Positions 33,201 through 43,200 of a DNA stretch of 64,000 nt are shown piece after piece. A program made the position numbers and the translations under genes. Source of the DNA: Magicicada septendecula (lineage: Eukaryota; Arthropoda; Insecta; Hemiptera; Cicadidae); NCBI GenBank assembly GCA_034769895.1, contig CM068368.1:338171076-338235075 (forward strand), in the 5' to 3' direction. The notes below the pieces were generated by a model, which was not told where the DNA came from, did no database searches, and worked only from the letters and a program-made list of their open reading frames with translations. Position 1 is the first letter of the stretch. Each line of letters begins with the position of its first letter.

Positions 33201-34780
33201 TTTTGCTAAACAATTCAGATTTTATTTTAAAAAATCATTAAATTTATGTTACCTGGCTAAATGTTCGCTCAGTTACAGTAAATAAATGGCCAAAATATGA
33301 CCACATATAAATATAGTTACTGTTTATGGTTACTATTCAAAACATTTACACATAGTGCTATTTTTGGGAGTAGTGAAAAGTGGTTTAATAATTTTAACAA
33401 AAAATCGTAGAACATTTCATGAACTCACCAAACTGTGTCCTGTCTCCACAGTCTACATTGTGGATGTAGTCACAGTTTTCTTTCAAATATTTAGGATCTG
33501 TGTCATCAAAAGCAAGACCATTTCCACAAGTCTTGAGTTCTGCTTGTCCGTTATCACATTTCCAATACTTATCACAAGACACAGGATGTGGATAGAAACC
33601 ATAGTCATCAGGACATTTGAAATCTTCTTTCTGTGCACTTGCTGTAACAAAAATGTAAAGAATAGATAAATACATTTGTTTTATTGGATAAAAATATTGG
33701 TGATGTATATAAATATACAAATATAAATTATTTAAAATTTTAAATTATATTTAGGACTGTATAAATAGCTCTAGTACGTAGTAAGAAAAAAATGCATAAA
33801 AGTAGAACATATAAAAATACACGTGTGACATTTATAAATACAAAAGGAAGTTTTGATAAAAACTATTTTTAACAACATGAATTTAATGTTCAGGAATTCC
33901 TTTTATAGACAGGACATTTTGACAATTACAGCAATAGAGTACAAAAGATGGAAGCTGACAGACAATTGCATTAGAGAATTTGTTAAAATTTAGTATGGCT
34001 TAAGACTTTATAATGGTGAATTTTTGAGGAAATGAAACTAAAATAGAGCTTTTTCAAATAACTACAAAAGAATAAAAAGTCAGTAAATATGGATTTATTC
34101 AAGGAATGCTTAATATTCAATAAACAATTCAGACAGAAGGGAAAGAGAGATTGAAAGAGTGTGTCCAAGGCATTATATAATAAATCAAGTAATACATAAA
34201 TTGTTAATTAATTATTTTTATTTATAATATTCATAAGGGTCAGAAATCACCGAAAGTAATGGAAACATTCGTTTTAACTAAAATAGCAAATAAGACTGAA
34301 CAATGAAAATACATAAGGACATTAAGTAGAAGCTTAAAGGTATTTGTACGTTTTATTTATTTAAAACAAATTTAAATCATACAAAAAACAAACTAGAAAA
34401 TATACACAATATGGTATACTGTTATTTAGTGTTAAAAATTTATGCTCTGACATACTATCAAATTACACTGTAGCCGACAGTTGTTTGGCAGCAGGAGCTA
34501 ATGGTTTCCTATTACATTTCACCTAGAGGTGGTGACCATGACATTGTCGTGACAGCGGTGAATCAACAACAAATTATTAAGCAACGTGAGTAGGTTGTGT
34601 GAAATGATTGGTTACTGAGTCTAGCTTTACAATAAACATGACTTTATTTAACATTTAGCAAAATTCATGTTTAAAACATACTCTTGTAAACACTTTTGAA
34701 CACTCTTGTAGAATTACATTTTAGTACTTACAACACGCAGCACACCACAGAGTAGCTACGAGGAATGATAAAGTACACAT
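27083..34780 (-). CDS. Gasp: Gasp/obstructor-C chitin-binding protein (spliced gene)
   Basis: Five exons with GT-AG introns join in frame: 34732-34780, 33429-33641, 31627-31815, 30137-30350 and 27083-27290. The product is 290 residues: a signal peptide (about 1-19, LSFLVATLWCAAC), then three peritrophin-A (ChtBD2) domains, each with six cysteines: C26, 39, 45, 55, 73, 81; C96, 109, 115, 125, 138, 147; and C158, 180, 186, 196, 213, 222. A basic Pro/Gln-rich tail follows. Exons 2, 3 and 4 each hold one domain. Order, spacing and motifs such as FYPHPVSCDKYWKCDNG and EDYYGDLDLKSIRK match Gasp (CPAP3-C) of other insects, a secreted chitin binder of tracheal and cuticular matrix. The first ATG in exon 1 is chosen because it opens the signal peptide. 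An alternative last exon lies at 13138-13192. A LINE sits 106 bp upstream of the start codon. Confidence 0.93.
27291..30136. other. Gasp intron 4 (proximal route)
   Basis: AT-rich intron with a short CA-type run at about 28980-29001. No nested gene or element seen. Confidence 0.8.
30137..30350 (-). CDS. Gasp: Gasp exon 4
   Basis: Encodes the third chitin-binding domain, with NGFNCPAPGEVANSAGSFSR and DDCRKYFICLEGIPREYGC. Acceptor AG at 30351-30352, donor GTATGT from 30136. It ends in phase 2 with TG, leaving the last cysteine codon to be completed by either last exon. Confidence 0.93.
31627..31815 (-). CDS. Gasp: Gasp exon 3
   Basis: Encodes the second chitin-binding domain, with PRLYGIFPDEAKCDTFWNC and SPGLAYDREARVCMWADQV. 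Acceptor AG at 31816-31817, donor GTCAGT from 31626; starts and ends in phase 1. Confidence 0.93.
32541..32582. repeat. (CAA)n(TAA)n(TTA)n run
   Basis: Trinucleotide run whose TAA and TTA halves are complementary and could fold. Confidence 0.85.
32706..32748 (-). ncRNA. Hammerhead-ribozyme-like motif (family D, left arm)
   Basis: Minus strand: CUGAAGA (32743-32737), an unpaired A, helix II GGCG/CGCC, GAAA (32719-32716), palindrome ACGCGU and cleavage base C at 32710. Helix I is weak beyond the first pair. Confidence 0.5.
32740..33090 (-). pseudogene. PLE GIY-YIG protein, C-terminal remnant
   Basis: Reads EHLKALTNNNIHSAFATHIH, then LEILHYLPKGRKLNTTEQYE and NNILNDQLQYKSRTLFDTIL to a stop at 32740-32742. 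The order matches the copy at 8.4-8.8 kb (IEHTKALHS, ILHVHTKGR, ILNEQTEFKSHTLF). The catalytic YIG part is missing because the inverted arm begins there. The frame is intact over this piece, suggesting a fairly recent copy. Confidence 0.75.
33108..33152 (+). ncRNA. Hammerhead-ribozyme-like motif (family D, right arm)
   Basis: Plus-strand partner of the left-arm motif: CUGAAGA (33114-33120), an unpaired A, GGCG (33122-33125) with CGCC (33134-33137), GAAA (33138-33141), ACGCGU, and C at 33147. Helix I is weak (a C-G pair, then possible CAA/UUG with a bulge). Confidence 0.5.
33429..33641 (-). CDS. Gasp: Gasp exon 2
   Basis: Encodes the first chitin-binding domain, with DFKCPDDYGFYPHPVSC and ENCDYIHNVDCGDRTQF. 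Acceptor AG at 33642-33643, donor GTGAGT from 33428. Confidence 0.94.
34732..34780 (-). CDS. Gasp: Gasp exon 1 (signal peptide)
   Basis: Sixteen codons plus one base, reading MCTLSFLVATLWCAAC, a hydrophobic signal sequence; donor GTAAGT from 34731. Splicing to exon 2 gives SSAQKEDF, with likely cleavage near residue 19. Confidence 0.88.
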
Positions 34781-34816
34781 GTCTAAGGACGCACGCGGTA
34801 CACACCCGACCCATTC

Positions 34817-34830
34817 CCCAATATATGCGA
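34817..34830 (-). promoter_or_regulatory. Weak TATA-like site near Gasp ATG
   Basis: CATATATTGG on the minus strand about 45 bp upstream of the start codon. A start 30 bp downstream would leave an untranslated leader of only about 15 bases, so it is a second choice after the TATA box beyond the LINE. Confidence 0.3.
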
Positions 34831-34877
34831 ACTATGATGTGAACTATGTCAGTCTAAGAACAATAAGAGCGAAATAG

Positions 34878-34886
34878 AACGCGATC
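34878..34886. repeat. LINE target-site duplication, left copy
   Basis: AACGCGATC, repeated exactly at 37261-37269, immediately next to the LINE poly(A) tract. Confidence 0.85.
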
Positions 34887-37260
34887 TTTTTTTTTCGTTG
34901 TGGGCAACTCCCTTCAGCCGTGTGAGTATGGGATTGTAAGGCGACGTACGCCAGCTGACCGGGCCGTTGATAAAGTGGAGGCACGTAATTGGGAGTGTAT
35001 TGCTTGTGGCTTATATTGTGTGCAAGTGTAGTTGGTAGCCATATGCGAATGGGAGAGGTAGAGGTAGATGGATGTGGCCATTATAGTTGTTTGGTGGTAT
35101 ATTTATTATGTTTTATTTATTTCTTCTTCCATGTTCTTTTTTGGGGGGGGGGGGCAAGACAGGGACATATAACGCAGGTCGGCAAGGCTGTTAGGTGGCG
35201 ACAAGGTGTCGTCAAGGTAGGCGGAGGAAACGGATTTGTGGATTACAAGCAGGGACGTGAGTGTGAGGAACTAGAATGTGTGATTTCATGTGGTTATGCG
35301 AAGATAGGGCTTAGAGTTTTAGAGTGTGGGGGAATTTAGCAGAGTGTTGAGTATTTAGGCTGCATGAGTGTCTAGTCGCTACGGCTGGGGAGTAATGAAG
35401 CATGGGCGGGGGATTGGTATGTGTGTTTAATTGTGTCTGTGTCTTTGACGCTGGTGGCGGGGGAGTCGAGGGGGAGAACCATTGGCTATTGTGAGGAGGC
35501 GATTTATTAAGTAGGAAGGTCTGCTTGAGTTACGGGTATTTCTGTTTATTAAAGGGACTATTGATTGTAGGGAAGTGCGGTGTGAGGCTGTGCGGGAATA
35601 CTTCCAGTTTAACTTAACGAGGAAGGAGTCTAGGTCAGGGAAGCGGGTGTTTAGCGCATACAGAGCTGCGTTGGAGGTCTTCGTGAGGCGTGGTCGGCGG
35701 TATATGAGTCTTAGGGCTCGTCGTTCTGTGACTCGGTGGAGATCTATGTAGGCAGGGGAGGCGGTAAGGAGAACTGGGTGGGCATACGTGATGATGGGAC
35801 GAATGCAGGTAGTGTAGATGCGGCCTAGTAAGTCGGAGCAGTGGTTAAGTCGGCTGAGGGTTCTGAGAGAACGGAGGCAGGTACGGGCGATGGTCGTTGT
35901 TCTTTTGATATGTGGTCGCCAGGTAAGTTTGGAGTCAAGCGTGACGCCCAGATACTGGCATTCACGCTTCGGGCGTACTGATGATGGGCCTACGCGGACT
36001 GGTGTATTATAGAAATGATTCATGTTGCGTCCGGTGGAGTTGAAAACACAGATTTTGGTTTTGTCCGCGTTTACATTGATTCGCCAAGTGTTACAGTAGG
36101 CGAAGAAAGGCTCGAGGATTTTCTGTAATTTTGATGTGACTTGCCAGTGTACGCCTGCTGAAACCCAGTAGGCAGTATCGTCTGCGTACTGGGCTAGGTC
36201 TGCTGATGGGTAGGGTAGAGTCGGCGGGGGGAGGGGTGTCTTTGGTAAAAATGTGATATAAAGTAATGGGCTAATGGCGGAGCCTTGGGGGACACCGGCA
36301 TTGAGGTGGAAGGGTGCCGAGAGATGCTGGCGGACTCGGACTTGTGCAGTGCGTCCAGCCAGGAACTGGGAGAGCCATTTGATGATGGTTGGGGGAAAGT
36401 GACATCCGAGGGTCTTGAAACGGAGGCCGTTGTGCCAGACAGAGTCGAAGGCTTTGCGGATGTCGAGTAAGACTAAGATGGTTGGGAGTTTGCGGGCTGA
36501 GTTGTCCTGGATGGCGCTGATAACCAGAACAAGTTGGTCATATATGTTGTAGCCAGGGCGGAATCCGCCCTGGGTACTGGGGAGGACGCTATGAGTTTGT
36601 AGATGGGGATGTATCCTGGCGACGAGAATTTTCTCGAAAAGCCTGTAGATTGCAGGGGTAAGAGAAATCAGGCGATAATTCGACGGAAGGCTGGCGTTTT
36701 TGAGTGTTTTGGGGAACATGAGGACATGGGCGTGCTTCCAAGCCCGTGGGACGTATCGGAGGAGGAGACTTGCAGTATAGAGATGCGCGAGGGCTTCTAA
36801 GGCAGTGTCGGGGAGTGCTTTTAATATTCGATTTGGTATTCCGTCTGGACCGGGGGCAGTATGTCGACACTTAGTAAGTCTGTCTTTGATGTCGTCAGGG
36901 TCGATAGGCTGCTCCAGCGGATGGTCGTGGTCTGCGTTCAGGACGTCGTAAGGGGTGAAGAGGTCAGCGTGGTTAGCCAAGAAAGTGTCTATGGAGTGTT
37001 CGGCGATGGCGTCGAAGTCCGGGCTGACGGGGTGGCTATGGATAGACTGGAGAGAGTCCCGAAAGGCAGCAGCCTTCTCCTCATCGCTGACAAGAAGGCG
37101 GTCGTCTGACAGGAGAGGGGTATCAGCTTTGGGCGGGTTGTGTAGGCGTTTGACTTGCTTCCAGAAGCGGGGTGTGTCTGTGTGAAAGGAGTCCTGTACT
37201 GAAGTACATAGGCTCTCAATGCGGGAAGAACGAAAGTCTTTTATGGCGAACTTGACAACC
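34887..37260 (-). mobile_element. Jockey-type LINE, 5'-truncated, TSD-bounded
   Basis: A 2374-bp minus-strand LINE. Its 3' end is a run of nine A (34887-34895 as T on the plus strand) directly against the 9-bp duplication AACGCGATC; the other copy marks the truncated 5' end at 37261. It contains one open RT frame and about 540 bp of 3' untranslated sequence. It has the same orientation as Gasp and lies between Gasp's start codon and a TATA box. Intact coding, an uninterrupted A tail and an exact duplication all suggest a young insertion. Confidence 0.88.
35427..37259 (-). CDS. LINE reverse transcriptase ORF2, 5'-truncated
   Basis: An open frame of 610 codons inside the LINE (upstream in-frame codons to 37379 belong to flanking DNA). 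RT blocks in order: APGPDGIPNRILKALP, NYRLISLTPAIYRLFEK (usually NYRPISL; here Leu replaces Pro), QGGFRPGYNIYDQL, LLDIRKAFDSVWHNG with a catalytic Asp, AGVPQGSAISPLLY, QYADDTAYW with the catalytic DD, KTKICVFN and QYLGVTLDSKLTWRPH. The order and motifs are those of the Jockey clade. The N-terminal endonuclease is missing, so it is dead on arrival for autonomous retrotransposition although the polymerase residues remain. It lacks a proper start because of the truncation. Confidence 0.88.
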   Translation of the reverse strand, partial: VVKFAIKDFRSSRIESLCTSVQDSFHTDTPRFWKQVKRLHNPPKADTPLLSDDRLLVSDEEKAAAFRDSLQSIHSHPVSPDFDAIAEHSIDTFLANHADLFTPYDVLNADHDHPLEQPIDPDDIKDRLTKCRHTAPGPDGIPNRILKALPDTALEALAHLYTASLLLRYVPRAWKHAHVLMFPKTLKNASLPSNYRLISLTPAIYRLFEKILVARIHPHLQTHSVLPSTQGGFRPGYNIYDQLVLVISAIQDNSARKLPTILVLLDIRKAFDSVWHNGLRFKTLGCHFPPTIIKWLSQFLAGRTAQVRVRQHLSAPFHLNAGVPQGSAISPLLYITFLPKTPLPPPTLPYPSADLAQYADDTAYWVSAGVHWQVTSKLQKILEPFFAYCNTWRINVNADKTKICVFNSTGRNMNHFYNTPVRVGPSSVRPKRECQYLGVTLDSKLTWRPHIKRTTTIARTCLRSLRTLSRLNHCSDLLGRIYTTCIRPIITYAHPVLLTASPAYIDLHRVTERRALRLIYRRPRLTKTSNAALYALNTRFPDLDSFLVKLNWKYSRTASHRTSLQSIVPLINRNTRNSSRPSYLINRLLTIANGSPPRLPRHQRQRHRHN

Positions 37261-37269
37261 AACGCGATC
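37261..37269. repeat. LINE target-site duplication, right copy
   Basis: AACGCGATC, the partner of 34878-34886. Confidence 0.85.
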
Positions 37270-37284
37270 TCAGTGTGTTGTCTG

Positions 37285-37292
37285 TTTTTATA
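37285..37292 (-). promoter_or_regulatory. Candidate Gasp TATA box, displaced by LINE
   Basis: TATAAAAA on the minus strand. A start about 31 bp downstream would fall at the LINE duplication. Without the LINE this box would lie about 140 bp upstream of the Gasp ATG, giving a normal leader of roughly 110 bases. No clear initiator motif is seen. Confidence 0.5.
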
Positions 37293-40200
37293 GATTTCGG
37301 TTACTATGGGACCACGCCATACTATGGAGAACTGGGCCTCCAGGAGCATCAGACAACCAATCAGGAGAGAGGTCATCACTTAAGGCGATGTGACGTGTGT
37401 AAAGGTTAAAAAGGTCCTTTCCTCCAGTACAGGCTTGGGAATATAGGAAGTTATGGTTTTCTTGGTTTTTACTAACAACTGACACATGACCACAGTGAGA
37501 CAAATTTAAATAAAATATCTCACACTCATGATAAGAGAAAAAAAGAAATCTAATACCGAAATTGTAATAAATTAAATAAAGAAACTTTGCGCCTTACTAC
37601 ATTTTTGTGTTCAGGGTCAATATCAACTAGTACCAGTCTTTTTATTTTATAATTCATAATTCTCTGGAACTATGTGATCTTATAAATTTCAATTTTATTT
37701 ACAATAGTCTTTAAATTAAATTATTTAGTTTATTAAATTTTTGGAATACGATTTTGAATGCATAATTAAATTAAAAATTCATAGTTAAATTTAACTTAAA
37801 TATTTAAATTTTGCAAAAAAATGGATATGACTTTTTAAGTAGAGAAATGCCGAAGGAGAGAAGTACAAAGGTAGATTACACAGAAGACAGAAGGCAGAGT
37901 AAATAGCTTGGCAGTAAATGGAGTACTGGCAACAACTGACGGTCAGGTTGGTTTCTATAAGGAATATTAGACTTATTGGCCACGCCAAGGGAATTCCAGA
38001 GTCACTGACATTGCAACTTTACACTGCTCTAAGGAATTAAAGAATACTATGACAAACTGCTTGAATTCTGCAATGTTTAAGTATAATGTTTTGATTTAGA
38101 AAATAAACTTAATATTTTAGAAAGGACTATGACTTTACAGCAGAATATAACAAGAAGTATCATGTTTTGTGTCAATTGGAATCTGTTCATTACTGGTAGC
38201 CTGTGCACCACAATGTAGCTTAAACATATATTTGTAAACATTTTTTTTTTAAATGTACAAATAACAAAAAAATTTAGGACAAAACCAGAAACACTGTACA
38301 TTATAAGAAATATTAATTTTTAAAGAATGATTCGGTTGTCTGCTGTAATTATTTCTGAATTGTCTGTTGTATTTAGTTATTATTTCTTGAATATTGCAGT
38401 AATTTTTTTAAACTATAGTTGGTTACTCTGTTGCGATAAAGCGGGGGCGCGCGCGCGCGCGCGCGCACACACACACACACACAGAGATCTTGATCAACCA
38501 TCTATCATGTTTATGGATACAACACAAAACGATCGCTTTGCCTTTCCTGTAAACTCCTTATAATTTTACTTTAATATTCTTCTTTCAATGTTTTGGCGTT
38601 TGAAATGAATGAAAACATGGAAAACGATTTACATCCTTGTTGTGTGGATTTGACCGTCGAGTTGTGATTTTGTCATGTTTATTTCCATTACGTTTATGTG
38701 TATTGCTCGAGTTAATGTGGTTTGAAATTAATCAACGGCGGCGTCTACAAGGCAATAACAGAACGATGCGTCGAATCATTGTACTGGAGACGTGTTAAGA
38801 CCGAAATCAGTATCATCTCAGTTTGGTTGCTACAGATGTCGTGTAAAGTCGACTCGTTTATGATGCTCGATTAAAGAATATTTTCATAATTGTACGTGTT
38901 CAGCGTAAAAATATTAGGCAACTTCTAAATTTTTGCTCTGACACTAGAAACTTCCTCTTATTCACTAGTACAGTACATTTACTTTTTAAAATTACTTGTC
39001 GTTATATTGTTATGTGTAGCCAATTAAAAAAAAAAGGAGGGAAGGAGAGAAATCGATCGCCTTAAGCCTAAGTTTTATAATTGATCTTAAATTCTTGGAC
39101 ACATACGGCTCGTTTCACAGCATTTTACCAATTTAATGCGGACATATTGTTTACCCTTGTGAATGTTAGATTTTGTATGGGAGGGACAAAGACAGTGTGG
39201 TGAGGAGGTGAGATGTGACCTGAATCGAGTTCCTTCACCCGCACTCGCGCGCCACTCTAGAAAGCTGACAGCTACTACATTTGATTAACTATTTAATTGC
39301 GCAGAAAATCAGTTTAGCAAAAAATTAAGAGACTCGTAAGACAAATATTTTTTCTCCTAAGTTTGAGCATTATTTTGTTTTGTATGGTTTCGGGGACGCG
39401 CTTGCTCATACGTTTTAAAATATAGTATTTTACAAACATATACATCATCATTATCAACACCATTGACATTGTTATGGCGAACCTCATCAATATTTTTTTA
39501 TAAAATTTAATATCTAATGTTCGTCTGGTTCAGATAATCACTAGTTTGAATGTTATGATTTCATGAGAGACAGACTATTGATGCAGTAATGATGGTGATG
39601 ATGACAAGGCAGAGATTTTCAACCGTAATATCTTTATTTAAAAAAATTGTCGAAAATAATCTTCTAAAGTGAATGCATGAATGTCACGACAAAACCTGGA
39701 AAGTGCAATATTCCTATAAATTTAGTAACAGTTATCATAAAAATAAAGATAATACAAACACTATAAATATTACTACTGTAATAATAAAAACAAGTTAGTA
39801 ACTATTGTTATTATTATTTTATAATTAAGTAATTAGAAACACTCTCCCGTTCTTACAAGTTAAGTGTATCGGTTTTGAAGTCGAAGTTGCGTAGTCGATG
39901 TACTCCCAGTTCTTAAAACTTGAGCGTCGCATTGCTTTTATTGTATACAGTTTATTATTTATAGTGTACATTTGTCTCTAATGTAATTTTAATATGTTTA
40001 TATTTAGCTAAATTTTTAACTGGACATATTATTTACATTCTCATAATTAACAGGATTAGTACATTAGTAACATACATGTTACATACATTAGTAACAGGAT
40101 TTACAAGACCATAATTAATGTTTGTTAAATAAATGAGGATTGAATAATTATCCTGTAATGATATTGAAACCAATACAGGATATATTTCTTCACAAAAATA

Positions 40201-43200
40201 TTTCTCGTTAACTTATTTAACTGTACATCAAAAGTGTGAAAACACCTACACTACAACAGTTCCCTTCCAGATAACCAAATAATTCTAAATCCATAAATTA
40301 ACGGTTTGCTATTTGTAGAATCTTATTAAAATAAAAACGTTTTTATAATATTTTTAAAATATATTTCATTTAATATTTATGTCTACAATCTACATTCAGA
40401 TATACTCCATAATGTAGATTTTTTTCATGCACTGTTTTAAATCGAATTAGAATTGTGTGGTCTTGTCACTAGTAGTGCCTAAATATTTGTAAGGAAAGTT
40501 GACCTGCGGTTCGATTCCGTGTAGCCGTAGGCGAACACAGTGAATGAATCGATGAACGCGTTTGAGCTGACGAAAGTGTTTTACCACAAGCCAGTTGTCA
40601 CTTTCGTTACAACTGGTTCGCTTTTACTATCGATATTCCGGCGATATTAACCGGTCGATTTTTTCCATGACATAAAAACTTTACTCTTTCAGAGCAAGAA
40701 TGTGATTTCTTATGCGTATGCGGCGCTTATGTTGTACTAATCTTGCTGATAATATGTAGAATAACTTACATAAAATCGTTCATTACTGTACATAAGCCCG
40801 TAAATCTAGCTTAAAGTCGTTTCGATGAATTGAACGTGATAAATAACTGATTAATTAAATGCGGTTAATTAATGTCGCTAGAGACTTCACAATTTGTTTT
40901 AAATCAAGGTAGTTTGTTATACCAAATAAAAACAGAATTAACGAAGGTGAGAACAGACGACACAGAGTCGATAGAGATTGTGTAGGCCTATACATAATGA
41001 TTGTTATTCTGTGCATTCATTGAAGATTGATGAGTGCAATTTATGAACCAAAATACAAATAATAGTATCTTTAAAAGACGGGTCGCTAACAATAAGGAAT
41101 TTTATACTTTATTTTTGGACCAAATTACAAACAAGCTATCTGAAAGAAAAATTTTAAAAGACTTTACCTTCCCCCTGCTCTCAGTCTGTTTCTCCCTCCT
41201 TCATTTCTCTCGAACACGCTCTTTGGACATGTACATTGCGATAGCTAAATGTATTCGTGTGCACGATAAAATCAGTAAGAGCAATGTGATCAGTTGTGTT
41301 AAGATGAGCAAAGCAACTACAAGAACAACAACAATTACATGATCATGACAGTTTACACGCGGAGTAGATAAAGAAGAAAAATAAAGAAAAGAGAGAAGGT
41401 AAGAAACTTGAACAGAATATGGAATTTTGTAGGCCAGGCAAGCCTGAGGTCTGTTGGAATGAGTTAGAAGGAAAAGGAGAAAAATAAGAAGAATGAGAGA
41501 AGCGGAAGAAGAATTTTTTTAAATAACCTCATTTTGATACACACTGATAATGTAAAATTATAATAAGAAATACAATTATAAGTATAAATTTTTGTTTTGT
41601 TCTGTGTTCAAAGTCATTTTTTTTAATCAATATTTATAACTAAAGTAGGCGTTACAGATTTTTTTCACCCGTTACGATTAATTACATAAAAAGGTGACCA
41701 CAGTTGGGCTATTGCGTAATCTGGTTATTTCCAGGATGTTTGTGTACATTATTCAGGTAGACCTATCTGATAAAGAAAGAAAAAATTATGTAAGGGTAGA
41801 GAGAGATAGATTAGATGAAATCGAAAGTTGAAATGAAAGCGTAAGTGGGTATGTGAGTATCCAAACCTGCGACAACAATAACACCACCACCGTGCATTTT
41901 ACTTCCTGTCTTCCGCAACATATCCTATTTGTTGTACACGGTTACGTTTCCGCTATCCATTACGTCGCTGTTACCAATCTGACAGTGACACCAGACAGTC
42001 AACAATGACATCCGATAACAATGTAATAACAGGCGATTTTCATTGTTGGCAAGTGAACAAATTACATAGATATTGCAGTGTCTTGCAAGTTAAATTGACG
42101 AGAATGATTACTATATATCTGTAAAAGTACTTAAGGTCGATTACTTCAATATTATTGGAGAAAATGGCGGTTGTATTATCTGACGTGATCGTGATTTTTC
42201 GAAAGGTCAAAGACATTACGTGTATACATCTTATAATCTAACTTTCAGAGTTACTTAACGATTTTACGAAAAGAGAAACTTAAGGTGTTTGGGAAGCGAT
42301 AGAATTCATTGTACCAGATTCCAAACTCTTAAACTGTAGTTCTTACATACGACAGATCTTCAATACATCTTTACGGCCTTAAATCAAGTTCCAGACAGTG
42401 CTTCTAGGACCTGGTAATAAGAACTGCACAACCAGTTCATAAGACAGTAGCCTGTTTTGACAATAACGGAGTTCGGAATCTTCCTAGATGACGCAGCCTG
42501 AATTCCTAGATGATTCGGAAAGTCTAATTTTTCTATGTGTTAAACGGGGAAGGCTCCTAACTAATTTCTTTAGGATTGTCTTCGTTTTTCGGGAAGTATC
42601 ACAAAGAACACGATTTTGAACTTAAGTGTAAAAAGAGTGTTGGGAAGACCGACAAATAAGTGGCTGGAACAGGTAGAGTGTCAAACCAGTAAAGAAGGGA
42701 AATACGAAAAAGGAGGAGGAGGAGAAAATGAAAATGAAATAAACAAACAAAGGAATCCAGGACAACGATTTGTTTCGATATAATTACATTTCACGACGAT
42801 TCAAACTGTAAACACCTAATTCGTGTGTATTTACCTTTACTCATAATATTTACTCAGCCCATCTGTGTCTATTTTATAACCCTTTGTCAGCTACCTATGT
42901 AAAGGCAGGTATCTACACTATTTTCATATTTTGTTGTAAAGTTCAGATTAAAATAATTTGCCTATATTTACCTTGAACTTAAATGTGACATATACAGACT
43001 TATTAATTATATACAGAATTAAATGCGACATAATTAAATACGAAGACTTAAAATTAAGTTAAACAATTTGAATTGAGTATAAATTAAAATAATTACGAAA
43101 CGATTTTGTTATTTTCAAATTAAAATTTTAGCAAAATTTTAAACTTAAATGTATTGTAACATTTGTAATGCTTTAAAATATATAGGCCTATTCAAAGTAC

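Noticed and set aside
37270-37379. Extension of the LINE reading frame to a start codon at 37379
   Set aside because: The target duplication at 37261-37269 places the element boundary before this; the extra codons are flanking DNA.
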